The notes: generated from the letters alone by a model not told the origin. A stretch of 64,000 bases of DNA from Mesorhizobium sp. WSM3859 (GCF_002295065.1 NZ_NSGG01000003.1:186001-250000), one strand, 5' to 3'; positions 26,390 through 35,282 are shown, counted from the stretch's first letter. Made by a program: numbers and translations.

Positions 26390-27697
26390 GTGCAGGAAAA
26401 TTCCGAGGACGGGCGCCGCCCCTCATCCGCCCTGCGGGCCCCTTCTCACCGCGAACGGGGAGAAGGGGAAGACATCGCCATCATCGGCGGCGGCATCATC
26501 GGCATCTGCGCCGCGGCCTTTCTGTCCGAGGCGGAGCGCAGCGTCACCGTCTTCGACCGTACCGGCATCTGCGAGGAGACGAGCTCCGGCAATGCCGCCG
26601 CCTTCGCTTTCTCCGACGTGCTGCCGCTGGCGCATAAGGGGATGATCCGGCAATTGCCGAAATGGCTCGCCGATCCGCTCGGGCCGTTGGCCATTCCGCC
26701 GGCCTATCTGCCGAAGCTCATGCCGTGGCTGATCCGCTTCTGGCGGGCGGGCGCGGCGAAGCATTACGAAGCGAGCCTGGCGGCGCAGGTGGGCATGATG
26801 AGGCTCGCCGAAGCCGAATGGATGGGCCTGCTCGACCGCTCCGGCACGCGGCCGATGCTGCGCGAGGACGGCTCGCTGGAATTCTATGAGAGCGAGGCGG
26901 AATTTCGCGCCTCGCTCTCCGGCTGGGACGAGCGCCGGCGCGTCGGCATCGGCTTCCGCCATGTCGAAGGCGAGGAGATGGCCGCGCTGCAGCCAGGTCT
27001 TTCGCCGCGCTTCATCAAGGGCACCTTCGTGCCGGGCTGGAAGACGGTCGCCGATCCGAAGCTGCTCGGCAAGGCGGTCTGGGCCTATGCGGAAAAGCTT
27101 GGCGCCCGTTTCGAGCATGCGCGGGTCGAGCGCATCGAGGCTGACGCGAAAGGCGCCACGATCACGCTGGCCGATGGCACCAGGCGAAAGGCAGGCAAGC
27201 TTGTGATCGCCGCTGGCGCCTGGTCGCATCTGCTGGCAAGGGTCCTCGGCGACCGCGTCCCGCTCGAAACCGAGCGCGGCTACAACACGACGCTGCCGGT
27301 GTCAGCCTTCGACGTGAAGCGGCAGCTGATCTTTTCCGGACACGGCTTCGTCATCACGCCGCTGCAAACAGGCCTGCGCGTTGGCGGCGCCGTCGAGCTC
27401 GGCGGCATCGAGCGGCCACCGAATTTCGCGCGGTCCAAGGCCATGCTGGAGAAAGCCAAGCGTTTCCTCCCCGGGCTCGATCCGTCCGGCGGCCGCGAGT
27501 GGATGGGTTATCGCCCATCACTGCCGGACTCGTTGCCGGTGATCGGCGCGGCGCGCGCGCCGAACGTCTACTACGCTTTCGGCCACGGCCATCTCGGCCT
27601 GACCCAGTCGGCGGGGACCGGCCGCTTGATCCGCGATCTCGTTCTCGGGCAGACTCCGCCGGTCGATCTCACCCCTTTCCGCCCAGGGCGTTTCTGA
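26390..27697 (+). CDS. hypO: FAD-dependent D-amino acid oxidoreductase, probable D-hydroxyproline dehydrogenase
   Basis: 435 residues. The FAD motif IAIIGGGIIGICAAAFLSEAE starts only at residue ~29, later than normal. The first ~26 residues are encoded by a copy of the dispersed palindromic repeat, so the gene seems to have acquired a new start (GTG 26390, with AGGGACA upstream). The rest is DadA-like, with TSSGNAAAFAFSDVLPLAHKG and the C-terminal FGHGHLGLTQSAGTGRLI. It would oxidise cis-4-hydroxy-D-proline to the pyrroline used by the DapA-family enzyme. Confidence 0.85.
   Translation: MQENSEDGRRPSSALRAPSHRERGEGEDIAIIGGGIIGICAAAFLSEAERSVTVFDRTGICEETSSGNAAAFAFSDVLPLAHKGMIRQLPKWLADPLGPLAIPPAYLPKLMPWLIRFWRAGAAKHYEASLAAQVGMMRLAEAEWMGLLDRSGTRPMLREDGSLEFYESEAEFRASLSGWDERRRVGIGFRHVEGEEMAALQPGLSPRFIKGTFVPGWKTVADPKLLGKAVWAYAEKLGARFEHARVERIEADAKGATITLADGTRRKAGKLVIAAGAWSHLLARVLGDRVPLETERGYNTTLPVSAFDVKRQLIFSGHGFVITPLQTGLRVGGAVELGGIERPPNFARSKAMLEKAKRFLPGLDPSGGREWMGYRPSLPDSLPVIGAARAPNVYYAFGHGHLGLTQSAGTGRLIRDLVLGQTPPVDLTPFRPGRF
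26405..26470. repeat. Palindromic repeat inside the 5' end of the oxidoreductase gene
   Basis: The segment contains CCCCTCATCCGCCCTGCGGG and CCCCTTCTC..GGGGAGAAGGGG, the same building blocks as 3847-3981 and 12930-13099. It is translated in frame as residues ~6-27 of the oxidoreductase. Confidence 0.7.
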
Positions 27698-27706
27698 AAA
27701 GAGAGT

Positions 27707-28711
27707 ATGATGGCCAAAAAAACCTTCACCTGCATCGACGGCCACACCTGCGGCAATCCGGTGCGTCTTGTCGCCGGCGGCGGGCCCTTGCTCGAGGGCT
27801 CGACGATGATGGAACGGCGCGCGCATTTCCTCGCCGAATATGACTGGATCCGCACCGGGCTGATGTTCGAGCCGCGCGGCCATGACGTGATGTCGGGCTC
27901 GATCCTCTATCCGCCGACGCGCGAGGATTGCGATATCGCCATCCTGTTCATCGAGACGTCGGGCTGCCTGCCGATGTGCGGCCACGGCACGATCGGCACG
28001 GTGACTTTTGCCGTCGAGCACGGACTGGTGAAGCCGAAGACGCCGGGCGTGCTCAGGCTCGATACGCCGGCCGGCCTTGTCATCGCCGAATACAAGCAGG
28101 TTGGCGAATATGTCGAGGAGGTGCGCATCACCAATGTGCCCTCCTTCCTCTATGCCGAAGGCCTGACGGTCGAATGCCCGGTGCTCGGAGAGATCAGCGT
28201 CGATGTCGCCTATGGCGGCAATTTCTACGCCATCGTCGAGCCGCAGAAGAACTACCGGGACATGGCCGACTACACGGCCGGCGACCTCATTGCCTGGAGT
28301 CCCGTCGTGCGGCAGCGCCTCAACGAGAAATATTCCTTCGTGCACCCGGAGAATCCCTTGATCAACCGGCTGTCGCACATCCTGTGGACGGGCAAGCCGA
28401 GGAACGCGGAGGCCGATGCGCGCAACGCGGTGTTCTATGGCGACAAGGCGATCGATCGCTCACCCTGCGGCACTGGCACCTCGGCGCGGATGGCGCAGCT
28501 TCATGCCAAGGGCAAGCTCAAGGAAGGCGACAGTTTTATCCACGAATCGATCATCGGCTCGCTGTTCAAGGGCAGGGTCGAAAAAGAGGTTAGCGTGGCG
28601 GGCAAGCCGGCGATCATCCCCTCGATCGGCGGTTGGGCACGGATGACCGGGCTCAACACCATCTTCATCGACGACCGCGATCCGTTCGCGCACGGCTTCA
28701 TCGTGACGTGA
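27707..28711 (+). CDS. hypRE: 4-hydroxyproline 2-epimerase (proline racemase family)
   Basis: 334 residues. Both catalytic cysteines are present: Cys91 in MCGHGTIG and Cys254 in SPCGTGTSAR. Two cysteines separate epimerases from trans-3-hydroxyproline dehydratases, which have Thr at one site. It converts trans-4-hydroxy-L-proline to cis-4-hydroxy-D-proline, the first step of the pathway encoded here. It starts 9 bp after the oxidoreductase stop, so all three enzymes form one operon. ATG 27710 is an equally good start. Confidence 0.93.
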   Translation: MMAKKTFTCIDGHTCGNPVRLVAGGGPLLEGSTMMERRAHFLAEYDWIRTGLMFEPRGHDVMSGSILYPPTREDCDIAILFIETSGCLPMCGHGTIGTVTFAVEHGLVKPKTPGVLRLDTPAGLVIAEYKQVGEYVEEVRITNVPSFLYAEGLTVECPVLGEISVDVAYGGNFYAIVEPQKNYRDMADYTAGDLIAWSPVVRQRLNEKYSFVHPENPLINRLSHILWTGKPRNAEADARNAVFYGDKAIDRSPCGTGTSARMAQLHAKGKLKEGDSFIHESIIGSLFKGRVEKEVSVAGKPAIIPSIGGWARMTGLNTIFIDDRDPFAHGFIVT

Positions 28712-28742
28712 TCGTAAGCCGCAATATCCAGCCGCCTTGCGG

Positions 28743-29624
28743 TCAGGCCTCGGCTTTGACCGAAACCTGATCGCGGAACCATTCGGCGAACTTGGCCTCG
28801 GCGGACGAGGGCTGCGCCGACATTGTCAGGAAATAACCCTTGTCGTCATCGGTCGAAATATCGGAGAGGACGACAAGGTCGCCGCGCCTGAGCTCCTCGC
28901 GAAAAACCTCGACCGGGCACAATGCCACGCCGTGGCCGGCAATGACCGCCGTCGCCAGTATGTTGAAATCGGCAAAAACCGGGCCGCTGCCGACATCGCG
29001 CCCTTCGACCCTGGCCTTGGAAAACCATTCCTGCCAGCCCTGGCGCGTCTCGTCGTGCAACAGGTCCGCCGCAGCGATGGCCGCCGCCGTTTCCAGCCGC
29101 CCCTTGCGCGCAAGATAGTGCGGGCTGCAGGCGGGCCGGCTTATGCGGGAAAACAGCTTGAGACTCGTGACATGCGGCGAGGGATCGGCGCCGAGCGTGA
29201 TCAGGATATCGTTGTCGTCTTCGAGCCGGTCTTCGGCCTTGGCGTAGGCTACACGGATTGCGATCTCGGGATGGCGCGCCGTGAAATCCGACAGGCGCGG
29301 CACCAGCCAGCGGCTGGCGATGGAGGGAATGCAACCCACCGACAGCGATGCCTGGCCGGCGTTTCTGCGAATGCGGCGGCAGGCCGCGCCGAGCTCCGTC
29401 AGCGCCGCGCTCGCTGACACCTGCAGAGCCTGCCCTGCCTCGGTCAGCCGCACCTTGCGGGCGCCGCGATGAAACAGCGCCACGCCAAGCCACTCCTCCA
29501 GCCGCCTGATCTGGTGGCTGATGGCCGGGTGGGTGACATGCAGTTCCTCGCCGGCCGCGGAGAAACTGAGATGGCGAGCGGTCGCCTCGAAGGCCCGAAT
29601 CGCATTCAGCGGCAGATAGTCCAT
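28743..29624 (-). CDS. LysR-family transcriptional regulator (GcvA-like)
   Basis: 293 residues. The N-terminal HTH begins MDYLPLNAIRAFEATARHLSFSAAGEELHVTHPAISHQIRRLEEWLG, characteristic of the GcvA/AmpR subgroup. The effector domain follows. It is convergent with the hydroxyproline operon and divergent from the ectC-like gene, 179 bp away, which is the more likely target. A 6-bp inverted repeat lies in that gap. Confidence 0.9.
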   Translation of the reverse strand: MDYLPLNAIRAFEATARHLSFSAAGEELHVTHPAISHQIRRLEEWLGVALFHRGARKVRLTEAGQALQVSASAALTELGAACRRIRRNAGQASLSVGCIPSIASRWLVPRLSDFTARHPEIAIRVAYAKAEDRLEDDNDILITLGADPSPHVTSLKLFSRISRPACSPHYLARKGRLETAAAIAAADLLHDETRQGWQEWFSKARVEGRDVGSGPVFADFNILATAVIAGHGVALCPVEVFREELRRGDLVVLSDISTDDDKGYFLTMSAQPSSAEAKFAEWFRDQVSVKAEA

Positions 29625-29682
29625 CTGTAAAATTCTCTAACAGAAAAAGCCAAAATCCGTCATTTGAAGCACGGTTCGACTT

Positions 29683-29695
29683 GAGTCATTGACTC
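29683..29695. promoter_or_regulatory. Possible LysR operator
   Basis: GAGTCA-T-TGACTC is a perfect 6-bp inverted repeat between the divergent LysR and ectC-like genes, 59 bp upstream of the LysR start and 109 bp upstream of the ectC-like start. Confidence 0.4.
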
Positions 29696-29803
29696 TGGGC
29701 CGACGGCACAAAATCTAACCGGGCGAGACCAAAAAGTCGATGCCTACCGCCAAATTCGACGCGCGCCGCCGCTTCTCAAACCTGGTTTCGTGGAAAGACA
29801 ACA

Positions 29804-30190
29804 ATGTTCACCAGACAATTGGCTGATGTAGAAAAAACTGACTTCTTTGTCGATTGGGGCAACGGCACCAGCCATCGGCTGCTGACGAGCCAAGACGGCA
29901 TGGGCTTCACCATATGTCACACGGTGGTGCGCGCCGGCAGCGAATCGCGACTGCAGTACCGGCGGCACCTGGAGGCCTGCTACTGCATCTCCGGCAGCGG
30001 CGAGGTCGAGGACATGACCGGCACCGTCCATCGCGTCGAGCCGGGCACGGTCTATGTGCTCGATGCCAATGACGACCATTTCCTGCGCGCCGACAGCGCC
30101 GGCGACATGGTGCTGGTGAGCGTCTTCAATCCGCCGCTCCAAGGCACCGAAAAGCACAGTCTTAATGGAGAAGGAGGCTCTGCTTACTGA
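29804..30190 (+). CDS. ectC: Ectoine synthase-like protein (solitary EctC)
   Basis: 128 residues, one cupin domain. EctC cyclises N-gamma-acetyl-diaminobutyrate to ectoine. The three iron ligands described for EctC are present at the same numbers: Glu57 (HLEACY), Tyr84 (GTVYVLD) and His92 (DDHFLRA); Arg25, Thr40, Tyr52 and His55 also agree. No ectA, ectB or ectD is nearby, so full ectoine synthesis is not encoded here. It could act on imported precursor, run in reverse, or use another substrate. GGAAAGA precedes the ATG. Confidence 0.85.
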   Translation: MFTRQLADVEKTDFFVDWGNGTSHRLLTSQDGMGFTICHTVVRAGSESRLQYRRHLEACYCISGSGEVEDMTGTVHRVEPGTVYVLDANDDHFLRADSAGDMVLVSVFNPPLQGTEKHSLNGEGGSAY

Positions 30191-30609
30191 GACTTCGCTT
30201 CAAGGTCTTTCTGTTGCGGCGTGGCGCCCTCGGCCGAAGGGCGCCGCACCGTCACATGCCCGTCACAGATGACGGAATCCTGACCTTGCGGAAGGTGTGG
30301 CCGTGGGAAACCGGACGCTTCGGCTGGTGCAAGGATTCTTCTCTTCAACTTATTTTGACGCTGATTTCTTCGACGGGAGGCCCATCATAGGGTTGAATCG
30401 TCAAAGACATTGCGTTGTGCCAATGCTAGGGTCCGCGATAGTCCAGAGGTCGGGTGCGAAAAAACGGGCAATCGGACGGCGTGCTTCCAAACCACGCAGA
30501 GCGATTGAAAAATCACGTTGCAATCCGGGCTCGAAACTTTACGACTAGGGGAAATACGAAAAGGAGTGCGATCCGGAAACGGGCGACATTCCAGGGGAGC
30601 CGCATAAAT
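30191..30609 (+). other. Long intergenic region upstream of the liv operon
   Basis: No convincing gene was found in these 419 bp. A GC-rich hairpin GGCGCCCT..AGGGCGCC (about 30222-30243) without a T-run may act as an RNA end for the ectC-like transcript. The remainder is AT-richer than the coding DNA and must contain the livH promoter, but I cannot place it with confidence. GGGGAG stands before the livH ATG. Confidence 0.5.
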
Positions 30610-31512
30610 ATGCAGTACTTCGTCCAGCAGCTTATCAATGGGCTGACGCTGGGATCTATCTATGGGCTGATCGCGATCGGCTACACGATGGTCTACGGCA
30701 TCATCGGCATGATCAATTTCGCCCATGGCGACATTTTCATGGTCGGCGCCTTCACCGCCCTCATCGTCTTCCTGATCCTTGGCGCGCTGTTTTATTCGGT
30801 GCCAATCGTGGTGGCGCTTCTGATCATGATGATCGTGGCGATGCTTCTCACCAGCCTCTACAACTGGACGATCGAGAAGGTGGCCTACCGGCCGCTGCGC
30901 GGCTCGTTCCGGCTGGCGCCGCTGATCACCGCCATCGGCATGTCGATCGCGCTGTCCAACTTCGTGCAGGTCACGCAGGGTCCGCGCAACAAGCCGATCC
31001 CGCCGATGGTCAGCCAGGTCTACACGATCGACGGCATCAGCATCTCGCTGAAGCAAATCATCATCGTGCTGGTGACGGCGGCGCTGCTGGCAATCTTCTG
31101 GTACCTCGTCAACCGAACCGCGCTCGGGCGAGCGCAGCGCGCCTGCGAGCAGGACCGCAAGATGGCCGCGCTGCTCGGCATCGACGTCGACCGCACCATC
31201 TCCATCACCTTCATCATGGGCGCGGCCCTTGCCGCCGTCGCCGGCACTCTGTTCCTGATGTATTACGGCGTCGTGGTGTTCTCGGACGGCTTCGTGCCGG
31301 GCGTGAAAGCCTTTACGGCGGCCGTGCTCGGCGGCATCGGCTCGCTGCCGGGCGCCGTGCTCGGCGGGCTCTTGATCGGCTTCATCGAGAGCATGTGGTC
31401 GGCCTATTTCTCGATCGACTACAAGGACGTCGCCGCCTTCTCGATCCTGGCGATCGTGCTCATCTTCCTGCCCTCCGGCATACTGGGCCGGCCTGAAGTC
31501 GAAAAGGTCTGA
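30610..31512 (+). CDS. livH: Branched-chain amino acid ABC transporter permease LivH
   Basis: 300 residues with about eight membrane helices; the opening QQLINGLTLGSIYGLIAIGYTMVYGIIGMINFAHGD is diagnostic of LivH. The conserved cytoplasmic EAA-like loop RACEQDRKMAALLGIDVDRTI is seen near residue 178. It forms the inner-membrane channel with LivM. First gene of livH-M-G-F with the binding protein downstream; livM starts 5 bp after its stop. Confidence 0.95.
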   Translation: MQYFVQQLINGLTLGSIYGLIAIGYTMVYGIIGMINFAHGDIFMVGAFTALIVFLILGALFYSVPIVVALLIMMIVAMLLTSLYNWTIEKVAYRPLRGSFRLAPLITAIGMSIALSNFVQVTQGPRNKPIPPMVSQVYTIDGISISLKQIIIVLVTAALLAIFWYLVNRTALGRAQRACEQDRKMAALLGIDVDRTISITFIMGAALAAVAGTLFLMYYGVVVFSDGFVPGVKAFTAAVLGGIGSLPGAVLGGLLIGFIESMWSAYFSIDYKDVAAFSILAIVLIFLPSGILGRPEVEKV

Positions 31513-31517
31513 TCCTC

Positions 31518-32909
31518 ATGGCCGCTACCGTGTCCTCGGAGCGCGACGACGTCGTCCCTCCCATCCAGCGCGCTCTCCGCGAAGGGCTCTATGCTGGCGC
31601 CATCGCGCTTGGCCTGTTCGTTCTGTTTATCGGCCTCAGGACCGACCAGAACATCAGCAACGAACTGATCCTGGTGCAGCGCTGGCTGCTGCTTGCCCTG
31701 GTGGTTATCGCAACCGCCATCGGCCGCTTCGTCTATGTCGGCTACGCGCAGCCGGCGATGGAGCGGGCCAAGGCCGAAAAGGCCAAGGCGCCCGCGGCCG
31801 TGGCGGAACCTGGTTTCGTGCGCCAGAACTTCAACAAGATCGGCATCGTCGTGTTGCTGCTTTATCCGATCGCGATGGTGCTCGCTTTCGGCTTCCAGGG
31901 TTCGCTTAAATGGGTCGACAATTTCGGCATCCAGATCCTGATCTATGTGATGCTGGCTTGGGGCTTGAACATCGTTGTCGGCCTCGCCGGCCTGCTCGAT
32001 CTCGGCTACGTCGCCTTCTATGCCGTTGGCGCCTATGCCTATGCGCTGCTCGGCACGCATTTCGGCCTGTCATTCTGGATCCTGCTGCCGGCCGCCGGCT
32101 GCATGGCCGCCTTCTGGGGCGTCATGCTCGGTTTCCCGGTGCTCAGGTTGCGCGGCGACTATCTGGCGATTGTGACGTTGGCGTTCGGGGAGATCATAAG
32201 GCTTGTGATCATCAACTGGCGCGAAGTGACCAACGGCTCGGCCGGCATTTCCGGCATTCCGAAAGTCTCATTCTTCGGGCTGATGTCGTTCAACGTGTCT
32301 GATCCGAATTACATCGCCAAGGTGCTGCACATCGCCCAGTCGGGCGCCTACTACAAGATTTTCCTCTATTATCTGATCCTGGCGCTCTGCTTCCTCACCG
32401 CTTTCGTCACCATCAGGCTTCGCCGCCTGCCGGTGGGCCGCGCTTGGGAAGCGCTGCGCGAGGATGAAATCGCCTGCCGCTCGCTCGGCATCAACACCAC
32501 CACCACAAAGCTGACGGCCTTTGCCACTGGCGCCATGTTCGGCGGCTTTGCCGGCTCGTTCTTTGCCGCCCGGCAAGGCTTCGTTAGTCCTGAATCCTTC
32601 GTCTTCCTGGAATCGGCGATCATCCTCGCCATTGTCGTGCTCGGCGGGATGGGTTCGCTGGGCGGCATCGCGGTAGCGGCACTGGTGATGATCGGCGGTA
32701 CCGAGATCCTGCGCGAGCTCGGCTTCCTCAAGGTCGTGTTCGGCCCCGACTTCACGCCGGAGCTTTACCGCATGCTTTTGTTCGGCATGGCCATGGTCAT
32801 CGTCATGCTGTGGAAGCCGCGTGGCTTCGTCGGCAGTCGAGAACCGACAGCCTTCCTCAAGGAGCGAAGAGCGGTCTCAGGGTCCTTCACCAAGGAGGGC
32901 CACGGCTGA
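31518..32909 (+). CDS. livM: Branched-chain amino acid ABC transporter permease LivM
   Basis: 463 residues. An N-terminal extension of about 125 residues with two or more helices and an Ala/Lys-rich linker precedes the LivM core, which begins near LAWGLNIVVGLAGLLDLGYVAFYAVGAYAYALL. The loop RAWEALREDEIACRSLGIN is the LivG/LivF contact. The long form is usual in rhizobia. The stop overlaps the livG start by one base. Confidence 0.94.
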   Translation: MAATVSSERDDVVPPIQRALREGLYAGAIALGLFVLFIGLRTDQNISNELILVQRWLLLALVVIATAIGRFVYVGYAQPAMERAKAEKAKAPAAVAEPGFVRQNFNKIGIVVLLLYPIAMVLAFGFQGSLKWVDNFGIQILIYVMLAWGLNIVVGLAGLLDLGYVAFYAVGAYAYALLGTHFGLSFWILLPAAGCMAAFWGVMLGFPVLRLRGDYLAIVTLAFGEIIRLVIINWREVTNGSAGISGIPKVSFFGLMSFNVSDPNYIAKVLHIAQSGAYYKIFLYYLILALCFLTAFVTIRLRRLPVGRAWEALREDEIACRSLGINTTTTKLTAFATGAMFGGFAGSFFAARQGFVSPESFVFLESAIILAIVVLGGMGSLGGIAVAALVMIGGTEILRELGFLKVVFGPDFTPELYRMLLFGMAMVIVMLWKPRGFVGSREPTAFLKERRAVSGSFTKEGHG

Positions 32910-34060
32910 TGAACGCGACCCCTTCTTCGAGCGACTTCATCCTGCAGGTCGAGCATCTATCGATGAAGTTCGGCGGCCTGGTCGCCATCGGCGACCTGTC
33001 GTTCCAGGCCAGGCGCGGCGAGATCACCGCGCTGATCGGTCCGAACGGCGCCGGCAAGACAACGGTGTTCAACTGCATCACCGGCTTCTATAAGCCTACC
33101 GAGGGCATGATCACGCTCAACAAACGTGACGGCTCGACCTACCTCTTGGAGCGCCTGCCCAATCACGAGATCCCGGCACGCGCCAACGTCGCTCGCACCT
33201 TCCAGAACATCCGCCTGTTCTCGGGCATGACGCTGCTCGAGAACCTGCTGGTGGCCCAGCACAACAAGCTGATGAAGGCCTCGGGCTACACCTTCCTTGG
33301 CCTGTTCGGCTTTCCCAGCTATCGACAGGCTTCTGCCGAATCGATCGAGCTGGCCAGGCATTGGCTGGAAAAGGCCAATCTCGTCGACCGTGCCGACGAT
33401 CCGGCCGGCGACCTGCCCTACGGCGCGCAGCGACGGCTGGAGATCGCGCGCGCCATGTGCACGGGTCCCGAGCTTCTGTGCCTCGACGAGCCGGCCGCGG
33501 GTCTCAATCCAAGAGAGTCGGCGGCACTCAACGAACTCTTGATGGACATCAAGAACAGCACGTCGATCCTGCTGATCGAGCACGACATGTCGGTGGTCAT
33601 GCAGATCTCCGACCATGTTGTCGTGCTCGAATACGGCCGCAAGATCTCCGACGGCAGTCCGCAGACGGTCCGCACCGACCCGCGCGTCATCGCCGCCTAT
33701 CTCGGCGTCGACGACGAGGAAGTGCAGGAAGTGCTCGTCGAAGTCGGCGACGAGGATGTCATCGAGCAGCTCGATACGGGCCCCGACTCGGTGCACGGTC
33801 CGGGCAACTCCGCTTCGATGATGGTGGGACCGGTTTCCGATACGGTCGAGCACGCTGACGAGGGCGAACGGGTCACGGTGTCGAAGGGCGCTTCGAAAGC
33901 GGCGCAGGTCGACGCGCGCGCAGCTTCGATCGCCGGCAAGCCCCAATCGGCAGCCAAGCCGGCCACGAAATCCAGCACTGCGAAAGCGGCGCCTAAAAAG
34001 CCGGCCGCAAAGGAAACAGCGTCCAAGCCCACAGCGGGCAAGCCTGGAGGGCGCAAATAA
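32909..34060 (+). CDS. livG: Branched-chain amino acid ABC transporter ATP-binding protein LivG with basic C-terminal tail
   Basis: 383 residues. A full ABC domain (about 10-265) has Walker A GPNGAGKTT, a degenerate signature LPYGAQRRLEIA in place of LSGGQ (the LivG pattern), and Walker B LLCLDEPAAGLNP. The last ~115 residues are extra: an acidic stretch followed by a Lys/Ala/Pro-rich tail (AAPKKPAAKETASKPTAGKP) like eukaryotic histone H1 tails. The tail ends at the livF start (TAATG). Its role is unknown. Confidence 0.93.
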   Translation: MNATPSSSDFILQVEHLSMKFGGLVAIGDLSFQARRGEITALIGPNGAGKTTVFNCITGFYKPTEGMITLNKRDGSTYLLERLPNHEIPARANVARTFQNIRLFSGMTLLENLLVAQHNKLMKASGYTFLGLFGFPSYRQASAESIELARHWLEKANLVDRADDPAGDLPYGAQRRLEIARAMCTGPELLCLDEPAAGLNPRESAALNELLMDIKNSTSILLIEHDMSVVMQISDHVVVLEYGRKISDGSPQTVRTDPRVIAAYLGVDDEEVQEVLVEVGDEDVIEQLDTGPDSVHGPGNSASMMVGPVSDTVEHADEGERVTVSKGASKAAQVDARAASIAGKPQSAAKPATKSSTAKAAPKKPAAKETASKPTAGKPGGRK

Positions 34061-34788
34061 TGGCCGGCACAACGCTGCTCGATATAAAGGGCGTCGAGAC
34101 CTATTACGGCAACATCCGGGCGCTCAATGGCGTCAACGTGCAGGTCAACCAGGGTGAGATCGTGGCGCTGATCGGCGCCAATGGCGCCGGCAAGTCGACA
34201 TTGATGATGACCATTTTTGGAGCTCCGCGCGCTCGCGCGGGCAGCATCACCTTCGCCGGCACCGACATCACCCAGATGCCGACGCACGAGATCGCCCGCC
34301 TGCGCGTTGCCCAGTCGCCGGAAGGACGCCGCATCTTCCCGCGCATGACGGTGATGGAAAACCTCCAGATGGGCGCCAGCCTCGACAACCTCAAGCATTA
34401 CGACGAGGACGTCGAGAAGGTGTTCGCACTGTTCCCGCGACTGAAGGAACGCATCGGCCAACGCGGCGGCACGCTATCGGGCGGCGAGCAGCAGATGCTG
34501 TCGATCGGCCGCGCGCTGATGGCGCGGCCGAAGCTTCTATTGCTCGACGAGCCGTCGCTGGGTCTCGCGCCGTTGATCGTCAAGCAGATCTTCGACGCCA
34601 TCCGCGAATTGAATAAGTCGCAAGGGTTGACCGTGTTCCTGGTCGAGCAGAACGCCTTCGGCGCGCTCAAGCTCGCCACGCGCGGCTATGTCATGGTCAA
34701 CGGCAATGTGACAATGAGCGGCACCGGCAAGGAACTGCTCGCCAATCCGGAAGTGCGCGCCGCCTATCTCGAAGGCGGACATCACTAA
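34060..34788 (+). CDS. livF: Branched-chain amino acid ABC transporter ATP-binding protein LivF
   Basis: 242 residues, normal LivF length. Walker A GANGAGKST, signature TLSGGEQQMLSIGRAL, Walker B LLLLDEPSLGLAP and the H-loop region replaced by VEQN as in LivF proteins. It pairs with LivG to drive uptake. The ATG overlaps the livG stop, and the small membrane protein follows 14 bp downstream. Confidence 0.95.
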   Translation: MAGTTLLDIKGVETYYGNIRALNGVNVQVNQGEIVALIGANGAGKSTLMMTIFGAPRARAGSITFAGTDITQMPTHEIARLRVAQSPEGRRIFPRMTVMENLQMGASLDNLKHYDEDVEKVFALFPRLKERIGQRGGTLSGGEQQMLSIGRALMARPKLLLLDEPSLGLAPLIVKQIFDAIRELNKSQGLTVFLVEQNAFGALKLATRGYVMVNGNVTMSGTGKELLANPEVRAAYLEGGHH

Positions 34789-34802
34789 GAGGAGTCTTCA
34801 CC

Positions 34803-35147
34803 ATGGGCATTATCTACGAAGAAGCCTCGATCTGGCAGTTCCTGTTCGTCACCTGCCTGCTTGGCGGCTGGGCGGCATGGATGACCGGCAAGGCCGCCGC
34901 CCAGACCTGGAGCAGCCACGTTCAGCTGTTCTTCTATATGCTCGGTCTCGGTGTCGGCATCCGGTTCATCCATCACGCGCTGTTCGACGGCACGATGTTC
35001 TCGCTGCATTACTATGTCGTCGACACCATCGTGCTGATGATCCTTGGCTTCCTTGGCTATCAATACACGCGCACCAACCAAATGGTCACACAGTATAACT
35101 GGCTCTATGAAAGAGCTTCCTTGTTAAGCTGGAAGCCAAAAGGTTGA
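34803..35147 (+). CDS. Small membrane protein of the liv operon (DUF6867-type)
   Basis: 114 residues with three hydrophobic segments (about 10-30, 40-58, 70-88) and a polar C-terminus. Similar proteins sit between livF and the binding protein in other rhizobial liv operons, so it may be an accessory subunit or assembly factor of the transporter. That role is inferred from position only. GAGGAG precedes the ATG. The assignment to DUF6867 is from memory. Confidence 0.8.
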   Translation: MGIIYEEASIWQFLFVTCLLGGWAAWMTGKAAAQTWSSHVQLFFYMLGLGVGIRFIHHALFDGTMFSLHYYVVDTIVLMILGFLGYQYTRTNQMVTQYNWLYERASLLSWKPKG

Positions 35148-35282
35148 CGTTCACCATTACGCCGTCTCGGGACGAATCGGCGTGACAAGTGCCTGAAAAT
35201 CGGCATTCTATGCTTTCTGCGATAAGGGTGGGCATCGCATGAAAGTATCATCCACGCCCACTCCGTAAATGGGAGCGTTTCA

